Shown one piece after another: positions 9,599 to 22,049 of a stretch of DNA of 64,000 nucleotides. The notes under the pieces were generated by a model, which had not been told where the DNA came from, searched no databases, and saw only the letters and a list, made by a program, of their open reading frames with translations. The DNA lies in the NCBI GenBank assembly GCA_019925105.1, contig JAHGAU010000041.1, positions 124,001 through 188,000 on the forward strand. Reading direction: 5' to 3'. Each line of letters starts with the position of its first letter. The first letter of the stretch is position 1. The translations under genes and the position numbers were made by a program. This DNA comes from Niebla homalea. Its lineage: Eukaryota > Ascomycota > Lecanoromycetes > Lecanorales > Ramalinaceae.

Positions 9599-12500
9599 AT
9601 GGAAGCACTCGGCACAGCCTCCGCGATCATCTCCGTCACCCAATTGACTGGCAAAGTGATATCGATCATCTATGACTATCAGCGAGGAGCACGCCATGCA
9701 TCAAAGCAGATCAATGCTGTCAAGCGGGAGCTTCAACAGCTTCGCGATGTTCTTGAGCGTTTAGAGGACCTTGCGTCTGATGACGAAAACCAATCAGCTT
9801 CGTTTGATTCCATTGCGAACCCTCTGCAGGCCTGCCAAGCCGAGCTCCAACGTTTAGAGACAGTATTGACGACCAACAAGTGTCGGCTCAGCAAAGTAGG
9901 CCAAGCATTGAAATGGCCTTTCAAGGGAAAAGAGGTCAAAGAATGCCTTGACGTTCTGGCTGGGCAGAGATCTATCCTCCAACTTTCGTTGACTGCTGAT
10001 CAGAGGTAAGTATCCTGGGTGAAGTATTTTTACGATAGGACAACATTGACCTCAACAGCACTGTAATGCTTGCAATTCGCGACGAAGTCTCCAGAAGTGA
10101 CAGGCGCGTGACCAACCTCAACGATTCTTTCAAGTCTTTTACGATTGGTGAGAGGTTTCCGTCATGAAGTCGCTTGTCAAGCCGGACTCGTAGAGTTGTG
10201 GCAAGCTTACTGATCAGAACAGAGGAGAGCAAAACGAAGCTTCTTGAATGGCTCAAAGCACCCGACCCTCCACGAATCACAACAAGGCCTGCCAAGCTCG
10301 ACAGCCAAACACTGGACTGTGGCTGCTCAACGGTACTGAGTATCAGAATTGGAAGACCGACAACGCGACCTTGTTATGGCTTCACGGGATTCGTAAGTGT
10401 TCAAGCCTGTATCCTTCAAACCTATAAAAATGCTTACATGCCTATCATAGCGGGCTGTGGAAAGACTATACTCAGGTGAGCATACCGGCCCAAGAAAATG
10501 ATCACCTTAACATTGATTCATATAGCTCTACGTTGATTGAAGAGCTTGCACTCTCATGCCGTAGTAGACCCAAGAGCCTACTTTTGTATTTTTACTTCGA
10601 CTTCAATGACAAAGAAAAGGAAGAGGTGGATTGGTTCTTACGATCCATGCTGAGGCAGATAGCATCGCAGCAAGATCGAGTCTCAGTGTCTTTGAGCGGA
10701 CTATACGAACGATGCAGTAATGGCACAAAGCAGCCGGTCCGTGAAGTGCTCATCACAACGTTACGAGACAGTCTTCGAGACAGCACGGAGACTTTCATCG
10801 TACTTGATGCACTCGATGAATGTACAGAGTTACAACCACTACTTTCTGTCATCGCAATGATTTCCGAGTGGCAGGTCCCTAGCCTGCATTTGGTTTGTAC
10901 TAGTCGGCGTGAGCGACAAATCGTCCGAGCCTTCGATCATTCGAGTGTTGTTGAGATATCTATTCAAAATGAACAGGTCGACGCGGACATCGGGCTACTA
11001 GTGGATGATGAGCTACAGCATGATATACAACTTCGACAATGGTCAATGGAGATCAAGGAGGAGATCAAGACGGCCTTGAAAAAAGGGTCACAGGGAATGT
11101 AAGTGATGAGTAAACCGTTTTCCTTTGCAACAATCACCGGAATAAGACCCTGATATGGGTTTCAAGCCATTTGCCCTCAGAGCACATTTGATGGTACATA
11201 GGGCGTGTGAACTGATCATCTCGTCTCTAGGTTCCGGTGGGCTGTGTGTCAGTTAGAGGCTTTGAAGAGTTGCTTGAAGCTTAAAACACTACGCCAGGCG
11301 CTCCGCACTTTGCCTAGGACATTGGATGAGACCTACGAGCGGATCCTGAAGGGCCTTAATGAAGATGATCTCAAAGATGCCCTCAAGATCTTTCAGTGGC
11401 TAATCTACGCTAAGCGGCCGCTTACGTTGGGCGAGCTTGCCGAGGCTGTTGCCATATCTGCTGACGATACCCCAGTCTTTGATCCAGACGATCGCCTACG
11501 CCACCCTATCGACCTACTCCAGTTGTGTTCTGCTTTGGTCACTCTTCAGGAAACTAAGAACAGAACATCTGTTATCTGTGTCGTTAGAGTAGCACACTAT
11601 TCTGTTCAGGAGTACCTGCTCTCAAACTCCAATATCCACGGTTCACAAGCTCCATCACCCTTCGAGGAGTCGATTGCGCAAGACTATATTGCCAAGGCAT
11701 GTCTGACGTATTTGCTGTATGTGGGCAAAGTCTTGGCCAACAAAGAACACTTCTCACATGGAGCCATAAGGGAGCAATACGTTCTGTACACATACACTGC
11801 TCAAAAGTGGGTTGATCATGCGAGAAGGACTGATGGTATCGCCGGATCCTTGATGCGGAAATTGTTTTGTAATGAGACCGCCTTCATCAGGTGGACAGCT
11901 TTTCATGATCCAACATATCTGTTGAAAAAATTTCCAGTCGCCGAAGACGCAGTCTCCTTGAATCAAACTTACTGCAACGACCTACCGGACTGCAGCCATA
12001 ATAGTAAAGCCATCTACGTCGCATCCTCCCATGGATTCACAAGCCTCGTTGAGAGTCTCGTCAGTGACAACGAAAATATTAATCAGGTTCTTGGGAGGCA
12101 GGGAACAGCTCTTAGTGCAGCAGCTTACAATGGACACGCTGGCGTGGTGAGAACATTACTGAAGCATGGTGCATGGGTAATTGTGGAATCTCCTTACGAA
12201 ATAATACGGGCAAACTCGTTGGACTCTGCCTTCCGCTGGGGCTTGAAGGACTCTAACCCCCCTTGCGACTCAGCTGAATGCATACGTCTTCTGATCCATG
12301 CTGAAAAATTCGTGAATCCAATATCTGAATGGGCGACCAGAACTAATGTCATGGGAATGACAACACTGGAGGTTGCTGCCAGCAAGGGTCACACAGAAGC
12401 AGTCAAAGTATTGATCGAAAAAGGCGCCGTAAATTTTGCCACGATCAGCGACCGGTTGGGGAAAGGCATTCCCTACTCAACGGCCCTGCTCTGGGCGGCT

Positions 12501-13118
12501 AAGAAGGGTCACCCAGAGATCGTCCAAATGTTGCTGGAGAATGGAGCTGATATCACTTTTGTGGGGACGAACTCGTTGGGAGAGAGAACAACGCCTTTGT
12601 TGGCCGCCATTGAAGATGGGTACTCACAGATAGCCAAAATCTTGATTGAGAATGGCGCAGACGTCAATTTTGAGGCAGAGGCTATATCGGATGATATGAC
12701 GCTTGTTTTAACGCCTTTAGCGACCGCCGCTATGAATGGTGATATTGAGATCATCGAAATGCTCTTAGCGAGCGGCGCAGACGTCAATGTTACGGTCTCA
12801 GCCAATGCATCGGAGGATCTTCAGTCTCCTATAGCGCCTTTACTGGTTGCCGCTCTAGAAGGTCACGTTGGAATCGTTAAGATCCTTCTAGCGAGCGGAG
12901 CAGATGTCAATTCTAAGGTCCGGGCCATATCGGAGGGTCTTGCGATTACTGTAACGCCTTTGCTAAGTGCCGCTGAAAAAGGTCACAAAGATATCGTCAG
13001 AATACTCCTAGCGAGCGGCGCAGATGCTAATGTAAAGGGAGAGCATGGTGACGCAAGGGAGACCGCATTGAGTCAAGGTCATGAGGATATCGCTGCCCTT
13101 CTATCATCCTCAGAGTAA
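9599..13118 (+). CDS. Helo-like / NACHT / ankyrin STAND receptor, with one frame lesion
   Basis: Exons: 9599-10005, 10059-10147, 10223-10392, 10451-10475, 10526-11098, 11231-13118; about 1050 residues. N-terminus (MEALGTASAIISVTQLTGKV...) resembles the fungal STAND N-terminal Helo-like domain. NACHT NTPase: GIPGCGKT P-loop near residue 223, built only after splicing a 25-bp exon; Walker B FIVLDALDEC near 320; TSR sensor-like motif; the conserved GMFRWAVCQLEAL block split by the last intron; then winged-helix RTLPRTLDETYERIL. From residue about 680 come ankyrin repeats, the last four about 40 residues each. Such proteins are intracellular receptors for non-self or cell death in fungi. All junctions fit except one: between APDP and TNHNKA (about 10266-10272) the frame slips by one base, so either the gene is broken or the sequence has an error. 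Confidence 0.85.
12350..13080 (+). repeat. Ankyrin repeat array with long near-identical units
   Basis: The word ACGCCTTT (or GCGCCTTT) recurs at 12591, 12711, 12834 and 12954, a period of 120-123 bp. Each unit ends in a block encoding LLASGADVN or ENGADVN. Units of 40-41 codons are longer than the 33-residue ankyrin consensus; the extra residues fall in the loop (for example EAEAISDDM, KVRAISEGL). Similarity at the DNA level suggests recent duplication or gene conversion inside the array. Confidence 0.75.
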
Positions 13119-13870
13119 CGCCAACATGAGGTGCCAGATCCGACCGTGGTGTACGTCAATGCCAGAGAGGTTGCAAGCAATTTGATCGTGTTGTCTTATA
13201 TGAAGCAATGTGATCTCTACATTTCACTTGGAACGCAATGCTGACTCGGCTTTGTACTTGGATGGGTAGAGTTTGGAGGCGTTTGCACTTCCGTCGTTGT
13301 CTTGGAAGGACTTTCGCTTCAAGCCGTTACTTAGTCTGACCATAACATGCTATATAGTGTTTCAACCGAATCTCTCCTGTGCTTGGACTTGGGCCTGGGC
13401 TTGGGCTCATCTAAGCCTTGAACGTCGATGGCATGCTCAAATCTGTTCAGCGAAAAGGGGTGCTCCTTGAATGCACCAATGATAATGACAGCCTAAGCAA
13501 ATTCTGCCTTAGTCAGCAACAAGCTTAGAGCCGAGGCGTGGCAGCTACTAAATCCGTGGAACAAAAGCCGCGCGCAATTCGAAGATGGCGACGCGATGAT
13601 TGTGTTTGTTGTTATGATCTATTGCTGGCATTGAACTGTATATAGCTTCGCTCACGCGTGTACATACTTCCTCTCCTTTTCTGACCAGTCTTGGGCAGCT
13701 CAGGCTTGGGTCCTTGCTTTACACTACCTCTCAATCGATCGTTTCTCGCTCGCTCTCTTCGAATTGGTTCTCATTAGCACCTCTCACGGTACGCACTTGT
13801 CACCGATAGTAAAGTCATTGTCCGCTATATGCATGGATACATAGGCTGACTGCTCTTACCTTACAGATTG
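13119..13870. other. Intergenic, with a likely 5' UTR intron for the next gene
   Basis: No gene. A likely leader intron runs 13789-13866: it starts GTACGC and ends with a pyrimidine-rich TTACCTTACAG only four bases before the ATG at 13871. The leader upstream is CT-rich (about 13660-13785), as in many fungal promoters. Confidence 0.5.
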
Positions 13871-14854
13871 ATGACCATGACCGCAGCATCTCTCCCACGA
13901 CGCGCTCTCAGCAATCTACCGGTCAACGCGCCTCTTGCGCCCTCAATAATGAACCAAATGCACAAAGCCCCGACCGGGCGGAAGAGATCGTATTGGGAGA
14001 TGGCAGTCACCGATGCGGCCAAAGGGCCAGCCGAAGGAGCAATCAATTCTAGTGATCCCTCTCAGGCCTCGAAGCGAAAGGTTGGACTTTCTTTCCCCTT
14101 CCCCCCTTTTGGAGCCGCCCTGCTGACCCCCCCTATGCAGGCCTTCACGGCACCTCAAGCAACACCACCCTACTCCCCCGTCACCGACCCTCCATCTAGC
14201 CAAGAGAGCCTCAACGTTGATCACACCAGCAGCAAAGATTCGGCGCCGTCCACACCCAACCGTTCCGAAATAGACAGCACGACCATCTCGCAGCAGACGG
14301 CAGCCACGGAGGTTACTCAGCCGCCACGGTCAAGAGCTAGTCAGGTATGAGCATCAACCTAGGTCGACGTGAAGAGATTAATGGCTGATGATTTCAAATA
14401 GCATGTGGAGACGCTACGTCTCCGGCTGCAGCTTGCGCGTTTCAAGATCAGGACGAATCAGGTCGACGTGCCGTTTCACCAGCTGCGGATGATGACAGAG
14501 GAGGAGGAGAAGAGGAGGTTGTCAAAAGCCATTGTCGAGCATGATCCAGGGGAACCGCGCTCCTCACGGACACTAACGGCAGACCGAGTCAGTGAGGAGA
14601 TGACAACCGCCCCACAATTGCCGTCGTCGCCGCCATTGTCGCCTTTTCAGATTCCCGCAAAGCGAATAAGACAGGATGAAGAAGTTTTTAGAACGCCGGC
14701 ACTGCCGAGCCGTAGAGTGATCACGGAGGACGACGATGGATCAGGGCGTCAAGAAGAAGGCCGCAGAGGAGGGCCCGATAACGGGCTGACGAGCAGCGCC
14801 ATGAAGGGGAGTGCTGCGATCAGTCTCCTAGGGTTGAGGAACCAGCAGAGCTAG
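13871..14854 (+). CDS. GTB-motif protein, Whi5/Nrm1-like transcriptional repressor
   Basis: Two exons, 13871-14344 and 14402-14854, 308 residues; the 57-bp intron (GTATGA...AAATAG) is in phase 0. The diagnostic part is at the exon junction: ETLRLRLQLARFKIRTNQ followed by VDVPFHQL (residues about 160-188), the GTB helix that binds SBF/MBF-type transcription factors in Whi5 and Nrm1. The rest is disordered, rich in Ser, Pro and Thr, with many SP/TP sites suitable for CDK phosphorylation and basic patches such as GRKRSYW and SKRK. By family the protein represses G1/S genes in the nucleus until phosphorylated or bound differently. Whether it is closer to Whi5 or Nrm1 cannot be said. The TTG codon before the ATG is not a start. 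Confidence 0.85.
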
Positions 14855-15286
14855 TATTGAGTTCAATTTGAGGGAAGGAGAAGACATTGGAAGTGTGGAA
14901 TCTTGGTGAAGAGTTGCAATATCCACGATGATGTTCATAGAAGGTTAGATTAGCCTATGCAAGACATATAGACTGATCGCAACATTGTCCGGATCCCACT
15001 TCAAGTGCAGAACTATCAATCGAGGAATGTGCACAAATGGAATAAAGGATTATGCAATCATCTGCTAGACGATCTTTAAACCCTCGTTTCGGACTAGCGG
15101 CATCGTGATAAGCTAGGCCAGATCGTCGTCACGAACCAAGATCATTCATGACAATCACATGTACACTGTCATGTGTAGAACGTTGCTACATCTACGTTCA
15201 GGATATCAAATGTATCGATCTCAGCGGTAGCATTCCTTGTCCACTTCCTGAGCGGAGGCAGCCACCCTTCCTCTCCTACGGCGGCC
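14855..15286. other. Intergenic
   Basis: Between the GTB gene and the transporter gene; holds the terminator of the first and promoter of the second. No frame of note. Confidence 0.4.
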
Positions 15287-16820
15287 ATGGCATCTTCACA
15301 TGAAACAATGGGAGGCCGATTCATGATCCCCTTCCTGGTGGCCATGATGCTGCTCACCGGCGTCTGCAATACTCTGCTGTCCAAGTATCAGGTAAATGAC
15401 CAGACCTAGACCTCGCCCGTTGCAATACTCAGTCTCCACCTCTCAACAGGATCTCCAATGCGTCGCCAACTGCGATTCCTCCAACCCCGACGAAATCCAC
15501 CGCTTCTCGCAGCCTGTGGTACAAACGTACGTCTGCCTCATCTTGATGCCTTCACGAACCCATAGAATTGCTCCCCGGGGCTCCACGGGAAGTTGCTGAC
15601 CATCTTCTCCCAGTGCCCAAATGTTCATCGGCGAAATGGGCTGCTGGCTCGTCGTATTTCTGCATTACCTCTACAAACGCTACATCTCCTCCTCCTCCTC
15701 CGGCCCTCTCCTCGACGGCGGCTACGCACCAGTCAACGGAGCTGCCTCAGATGCGCCCTCTGCACGTCACTCCTCTGAAGACGAAGAGCGCCCCTCCCAA
15801 GACCTCTCACAGTCAATTACCTCTCTCCCTCCGCCCGCCTCCACCGCAGCCGTCGCCAAATCCCTCCTCCCCTCTTCTTCCTCCCACCGCCGCGAGCTAA
15901 GCGGTGCAAGAGTCTTCTACCTAGCCATCCCGGCCTGCTGCGACATCACCGGCACGACCCTGATGAACGTCGGCTTGCTTTTCGTGGCGGCCAGTATATA
16001 CCAGATGACCCGTGGCGCGCTCGTATTATTCGTTGGGCTATTCAGCGTATTGTTTTTGGGTCGAAGACTAGCATTATACAAGTGGTCCGCACTATTCATA
16101 GTGGTGCTGGGTGTGGCCATCGTAGGCCTCGCAGGCGCAATCGCCACAGACCCTCAGGCGCAGCCAGATCCGCGCAAGATGTTGCTGCTCGTACGAGACG
16201 TCGCTACGAATGGCAGCGGGGCAGTGAAGGCAGATGCAGAGGTTTCACCAGCGGTGTACACAGTGATTGGCGTCCTCATGATCGCCCTCGCCCAGATCTT
16301 CACAGCTACGCAATTCGTGTTGGAAGAATGGATTCTGGAGAAGTACGCGCTCGAACCGCTCAAAGTCGTCGGGTGGGAGGGCATCTTCGGCTTCACCGTT
16401 ACACTCATTGGCATGATAATCCTGCACTTCGCTGTCGGCCGCACCGACGCTGGCCGCAACGGTTACTTTGACGCCGTAGAGGGTTGGAGAGAAGTCACAT
16501 CTTACCGCGCCGTCGCCGCATCCTCCATTTTCATCATGATCAGTATCGGCGGCTTCAATTTCTTCGGGATCAGCGTAACCAGATCAGTGAGTGCCACAGC
16601 GAGGAGTACCATCGACACGTGTCGCACGCTCTTTATTTGGGTTGTGAGTCTGGGTCTGGGGTGGGAGACCTTCAAGTGGTTGCAGATTCTGGGTTTTGCG
16701 GCATTGGTGTATGGAACGTTCTTGTTCAATGATATTGTAAGGCCGCCGCTCAAGGGGTGTGAGGAGGCTAGGAAGGAAGATAAACCGCTGTTAGAGGAGG
16801 AGCCGGTGGAGCATTCATAG
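15287..16820 (+). CDS. SLC35F6-like drug/metabolite-superfamily membrane transporter
   Basis: Exons 15287-15391, 15450-15526 and 15614-16820 (introns 58 and 87 bp), 462 residues. The N-terminal helix MIPFLVAMMLLTGVCNTLLSKYQ, the QMFIGEMGCWLVVFLHYLY helix, then a Ser/Pro/Glu-rich loop, and after it about eight further hydrophobic segments. Signature blocks: the helix after PACCDITGTTLMNVGL, then ASIYQMTRGALVLFVGLFSV followed by FLGRRL, and ITRSVSATARSTIDTCRTLFIW near the C-terminus, all typical of the SLC35F6/DUF6 branch. The substrate of fungal members is not established; the location is probably an endomembrane. The ATG at 15308 is in frame and would shorten the protein by seven residues; 15287 is the first in-frame ATG. 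No lesion is seen. Confidence 0.9.
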
Positions 16821-18801
16821 ACAGGGTCGGCGCAGGGATTAAATGATCACGATTTAGACGATCCATGTAAGACGTTTCTTTTCTTGGATTTTGAGGAGGA
16901 CCCCTCGACTGCCGCTTTCGCTGTCTCAAGAACTTTGCTCGGGCTATACACTTGCCTGAATAATGAGCACACAGTCACACAAGCACTACACACCACTATC
17001 ATCACTTTTCACCACCGCCTCGCGAGTGTCAGCCCGACACCGTTCGCGCCAGACACACAAAGACAAGCGCGCTGTTACCATGGGCGTCGAATTGGGGGTG
17101 AACATTGTCTCCCATTTACGTACGTGCTTCCATCTTCTTCTCCTTTCCACTTCAAACATCATCGCCGCAGCCATTCCCCATCTCTTGAACTTTTCGCTTT
17201 TAAATATATATCTGGCATATCAGCCATGAACTAACAATGACAATTTGCAGGGCAATTGCTCAACCGCAGACTTCTCTGACCTGGCGCATCACCAGACCTA
17301 TGCTTCACTGACAACAGTATCGCCGTCTGTCAACGGAATGCGAGAAATCGTCTTGGTGTTGATGGGCTCCTCGCTTGCTGCTTCTTTCCGGATTGCAAGG
17401 GATCTGCGGCAATCAGTATTGGATTTCTGGGGAACCATGAGGCCTTTCGAGACGCATATGGAAATGGCGTTTTCCGCCTGGTGACGTCTTTGCTATCAGG
17501 CATTCAAGGATGTGTTGGTTCAGCGCTAGCTGGCTTCCAGTGGGATTTCATGCGGTGAGCGAGAGCAGCGTGTTTGGTTCATGGCTTGCTTCTGGACGGC
17601 TACGGGAGCACTGGTGGAGACTTCTTCTTGTGCTGAGGACGGCAGCGGATTCTTGGATGGTCTGGTCATTGGTCTTGCCACATGGACGATAGCTTCTGTG
17701 CTGGATGTCCCACGTTCTACTTGGACAATGGAGCAAATCCAACAAGGGACAACTGGATTTGTCCATCCATTGGGCAACTATAACTCTGCGTAAACTCCCC
17801 TGGTTTGGGACAGACCAGCTGGTTGGGATGACCTTCCCTTGGCCTTGGGAAGAGCTGTTTCAATACATCGACGGCATCTTTGCACCGAACAGTCTGGCAT
17901 GTTCGTGGAGACGGAACATGGACGACAAGCGAGTAATGCAAGATACTCGCTTTGAGAAAGAAAACCCCTTTGAGATTGAGTATCCATAACTCCGAAGGCA
18001 ATCCCAGATCGACTTATCACTGGAGAGACTTTGCCACGGCTAATCGTGATAGCAATCTTTGAAGGTGAACGCTAGAACAAAGGTCTTCTATGTTATCAAG
18101 GTGCTCGTGATGGCTCAAATCGTCTCCGCTTTCTCCGACCCTCTCTGGCAAGTCCCAAATCGCTACTGAAGGCCCTGGATACAGCAGCAACCGACATAAT
18201 GGAAAAAGTCGACACGAATATTGGTATTGAAACGACTGGCGTGTTGAGTCTCTTCGATTTGGTATACAGAGAGCGTGTCATGGGGGTGCTTTCTTTGTTC
18301 CGATCACGACACGGCTCGCGATGGCCCTGAAGAGGTCTGTCCTGCTATTGGCTCCCAACTCCAGTGTCGAAAATTTGGTCCAAGTCGACTGCCTCTTGTG
18401 GTGTCGAATGCTTTCCCCTGGTGTTGTCTCCTCAAGCTCGTGTGCTGGGACAAACCCATGCGAGATGACACCTGCTCCGCCTCTCGTTACACAGCTACGG
18501 CACATCTTGATGGGCGCTTCTTGCCTACACATGGTGTCGAAGGGCTAGTATCGAGTCTGTGTCGAGCGGTCATGACAAGACATGAACATTTATTCTGGAT
18601 TCTGGATCTTCTGTTTCTTCTGTTTCCTCCACCATCTTCATTGCACTCCAGTACCAAGGCTCATTGCATCTACGCTGCACATCAGCATCACGATACAGCA
18701 TCCTCAGTCATCAACATCATTACGATTCATCATCATCTCAAGCACCAACATCATTACGATACATCATCATCTCAACACCAGTCAATATCAACGTCACCAA
18801 C
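16821..18801. other. No confident gene; upstream region of paralog 1
   Basis: Several frames of 60-190 codons overlap (for example 17245-17484, 17581-17793, 17705-17989). A good donor GTACGTGC at about 17120 follows a short frame from 17080 (MGVELGVNIVSHL), with an acceptor TTTGCAG near 17250, but the spliced frame closes within ten codons. I could not build a coherent gene and consider the region decayed or non-coding. The 3' end is the leader of paralog 1. Confidence 0.4.
18712..18779 (+). repeat. Two copies of a 34-bp direct repeat in the leader of paralog 1
   Basis: CAACATCATTACGATTCATC... at 18712 is repeated at 18746 as CAACATCATTACGATACATC..., followed in both by CATCATCTCAA. The copies lie directly upstream of the ATG at 18802 and have no counterpart in paralogs 2 and 3. 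Confidence 0.8.
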
Positions 18802-21800
18802 ATGTCAGATCTCAAGCGCAAGGCATCGAATGAGATAGACCCTTCCGAGGAGCCAACTGCTAAGCGTCATCAATCAAACCACGACCTAAGCACCTTGACC
18901 CATGAGCAACTTATGAACAGTGCCGATGCATGGAACATCACTGGAGAAGCAGCAGTCAACAACCCCATCCCAGCCTCGGGTCAAATGGATCAACAAGATG
19001 ATACAGACGATGATGCGGAAGACGATTCCGAACTGGATTCAGAACCGGAGTCAACACCGGAGAGGGAGCGGAGTGCCTCGCCATCGGGACGTGAGAAACA
19101 GAAGCGAGCATTGATAGCCGCTGGTGAGAAGCCCGGTGCGAATGTCAAAGCACAAGGCAAGGTTAAAAAGATGAATGGGAGTCTACATTGGCGAGACCCA
19201 GATGGGAATTGGCTGCCATGCGTGTACCATACACAAATTAGAGCGGAGCTCATTGCAGAGGCCAGCCAAAATGGAACCTTGACCTATGATGTTGAACGAA
19301 GGACTGGGAATCTCCAACATGATCCCACGGACATAACAGCCTTCCATCCTGAGCAGAAAAATTGGAGCCCGGTTAGAAGTCTGTGGGGCAACATTCGGGA
19401 CGATGTTCTTAACCGTCTCGAGAGGACTGATTATACTGGACTATACGCTCGCGAACAACCTGCAAAGTGGTTTCACACAGATGGTCGTCTCATAATTGAC
19501 ATTGATCGTCACCCGGTCCTGTAAGTGAATTTCAGACTAATCCTATCTTGTTTTGCCAACGTGGTTAAGCAATGGTGAATGCAGCTTTGATCACGAGGCT
19601 GACTCCAATCTTTATTCAGGCAATATCCCGATCTGCCAGCCACACTGTCCTCGGCAGTAGAGGGTTGGTGGCTCGAAGCTATTGATCGACTTGACTCTCG
19701 TATAGAGAGAATGGCGATTCGGGCACGACTTCCCGCTTCCAGAGGAGATAGTGGAATGAAGAAGGCGGGAGATATCTATGGCCTCAGCGCGATTGGCAAC
19801 AAGCGCCAACGTTTTCGCGAGCGCGAAGGATTGGTGGCCTGGGATTCCCGTGTTGGTTCTGACGCTATCAACGCATTTTTCAAGGGGAGAATGCCCAAAC
19901 AATACGTTGATCGAAACAGCAACACGGGGGGCAAAGCCTTGAGTGCTCAGGAAACGCAGGTAAGGAAAGGCCTGAACAAGGGTAAGCAAGAGCACATGGA
20001 CAAGGCCAAAGGCAGGAAGAAGACGAACCTAAATATTCCGGCGTCGGCCAACGCTCCACGATCATCCCCGAGACCAAGCCTGGGCAATGGCCTGCCTTCG
20101 CCGCAACTCCAAGCATCCAGCTCATCTGCTTCTCCACATCCTACCACCAGCCAATACTCTCAGGTCGCCCCGCCTTCTTTTGGGTTTCCAGGAGCTCACA
20201 TGGCTGGCTTTAATCCGCAGATCAATCACTACCAGCCTACGAATGGAGTTGATGTCGCGGACATCCCCATTCCACGCGGCCTTCAACCAGCCCAGGTATT
20301 GGGTATATATAAAATATTGTCTAATTTGGGCGGAAGGAAGAAGGCTTCTTTCGAAGCTGCCATTGAAGCTGTAGACGAGGAAGGGGAGGCATATGCTTCT
20401 ATACGGCAGACCAACAACAATGGTCGGGACGAAAAAGACCGTGGAGTAAGTGGGACCAACGAGGTAAATGGGAAGCCCAAGTAGCTCTTGATCCCGTAGC
20501 TCAAATGTATGATAGTCCGCAAGACATGCTGTCCAGCAAAATCTCGATGTAGAACGACCATCTGATGCAAATGAGGTGAATGCATACCCATGTGATACTA
20601 TGTCTCGTAGCTAATGGTGGGCAGGGTTTTCGACAAACATCTCAGCGACCGCATACCACCCAAGATCTTCATGGTACAGCCGGCATGCATACCACTGATC
20701 CGGGCCCCTCCAAACCCACGCATCAGCCACACGTTGCTGCTAATACCCCCCAAAAACAACATGACGAGCCGCAACAGACCCTCCATAATACGATTGGAGA
20801 AGATGGATACGTGGCAGATATTGAGGTGATCGATGAGGCATGGTGGCAGGAGGTCTCGAACAAAGATTTTAGTTCGACTGAGTGGTTGGGCAATAATGAG
20901 CTCAACAATGGGACTGCCGAGTTAGGCGTCAACGATTTCGGCGGAGAAGCCGCACCGTTTGACTTACCAGCGCCAATGCCCAATACCTACAACCCAGCAG
21001 AGCAATACGAGCCACCGGTATCAGCCTCGCGGGAACCTCACGGCTCGCAGAGTCCTTTGCTCGATCCTCTCGCCCTGATGAATGAATTGATCCCTCAACT
21101 GGGACCGGAGGACATTCAGGACATCTGCGCAGCTCTTGGACCATCCGGCGATTTCGCTAATTATCGACCTCCTTGGTTTGAGGAGGGGCTCCACGAAGAG
21201 CCATTGGCACCCACAGAGACCGCAAAGACAGGCTCAAAGCGGAAGACGATGGATCAAGAACCTGCCAGTACGAATAAGAAGGTTCGGTTTGAGGAGAGGC
21301 CAACGGACTATACACCGTACCAGCCACGTCAAGACAAACCTCGCGTACGGATGCAACATCCCCAACCTCGAAAGAATCACCAACCTCTTCCAGCCCACGT
21401 CTCTTCGGGTCTAGTACCACCCCTCGCCAAGGGTTCCCTTCCTACTCCCAGCGCAACCCCCGAGAAGCCTTCCAAGCCTCAGTCCACAAGAGTGATGCCT
21501 GCGCCGCATCGTCAACAATTCTTTCCCGCCTCCCAACCTTCTATGCCATCCCACGGCGGTAACCCGCCCCCTAACCCCAGCATTCCTGCCAAGAAAGCTT
21601 CTACACCTCATCCCACACCATCGAAGCCTCCCCAACGCCAACATCATCTTCCCCCTTACCAATCCCCAATCCCACGTCCACCTGCCGCCCACAATACACC
21701 ACCAACAACGACGCCAACGCCTTCAATCGCAACACCGACTACCACAGCACCTCCTCCACCACAATCAATCGACCACCGCTACACCGCCCCAACCACCCCC

Positions 21801-22049
21801 GAACAGTGCGCCCTGATAATCACCCTCCTCGAACCGACAGTCGCGCAATTCCAGAGTCTCACGCGGGGCACGCAGTTCGCAGGATACATCGTGCAAACAG
21901 ACCTGATCGCGAGCTATATGGCTCAGTACGAGCATATCCGGCAGGAAGTGGAGGTTATGTGGGTGACGATGAATTGGGATCCGGCTGCTTTGCCGAGGCT
22001 GAGCTGTGCGGGACCGATTGATGGAGGGAGGTGGTTTGGGTTGAGATAG
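18802..22049 (+). CDS. Paralog 1 of an unrecognised nuclear-type protein family (989 aa)
   Basis: Exons 18802-19520, 19620-20445 and 20625-22049. The second intron (179 bp, GTAAGT...GGGCAG, branch GCTAAT) is inferred: it removes the stop at 20482, keeps phase 0 and joins on the C-terminal module seen in the other paralogs. Residues 1-25 have a bipartite basic signal (DLKRKAS ... AKRH); 66-90 are acidic. Core 124-400 shares with paralogs 2 and 3 the blocks HWRDP, YHTQIRAELIA, HTDGRLIID, YPDLPATLSSAVEGW, RLDSRIER, EGLVAW and DRNSNTGGKAL. The middle is Pro/Ser/Gln-rich. The C-terminal module (about 906-989; LLEPTVAQF) is the most diverged of the three. No catalytic motif is evident. A nuclear scaffold or DNA-associated role is only a guess from the NLS. 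Confidence 0.75.
19521..19619 (+). repeat. Introner-like intron in paralog 1 (99 bp)
   Basis: GTAAGTGAAT...GAGGCTGACTCCAATCTTTATTCAG. The branch-to-acceptor end resembles GCTRAYTCYGCNTTTTACYYAG, the consensus of the introns at 25880, 26162 and 31629. The site (between HPVL and QYPDL) is uninterrupted in paralogs 2 and 3. Confidence 0.5.

Noticed and set aside
18275..18838. A 187-codon frame overlapping the start of paralog 1.
   Set aside because: Composition is low-complexity (His/Ser from CAT repeats), and the paralog start MSDLKRK matches MSGQGKRK and MSQNGKRR of the other copies.
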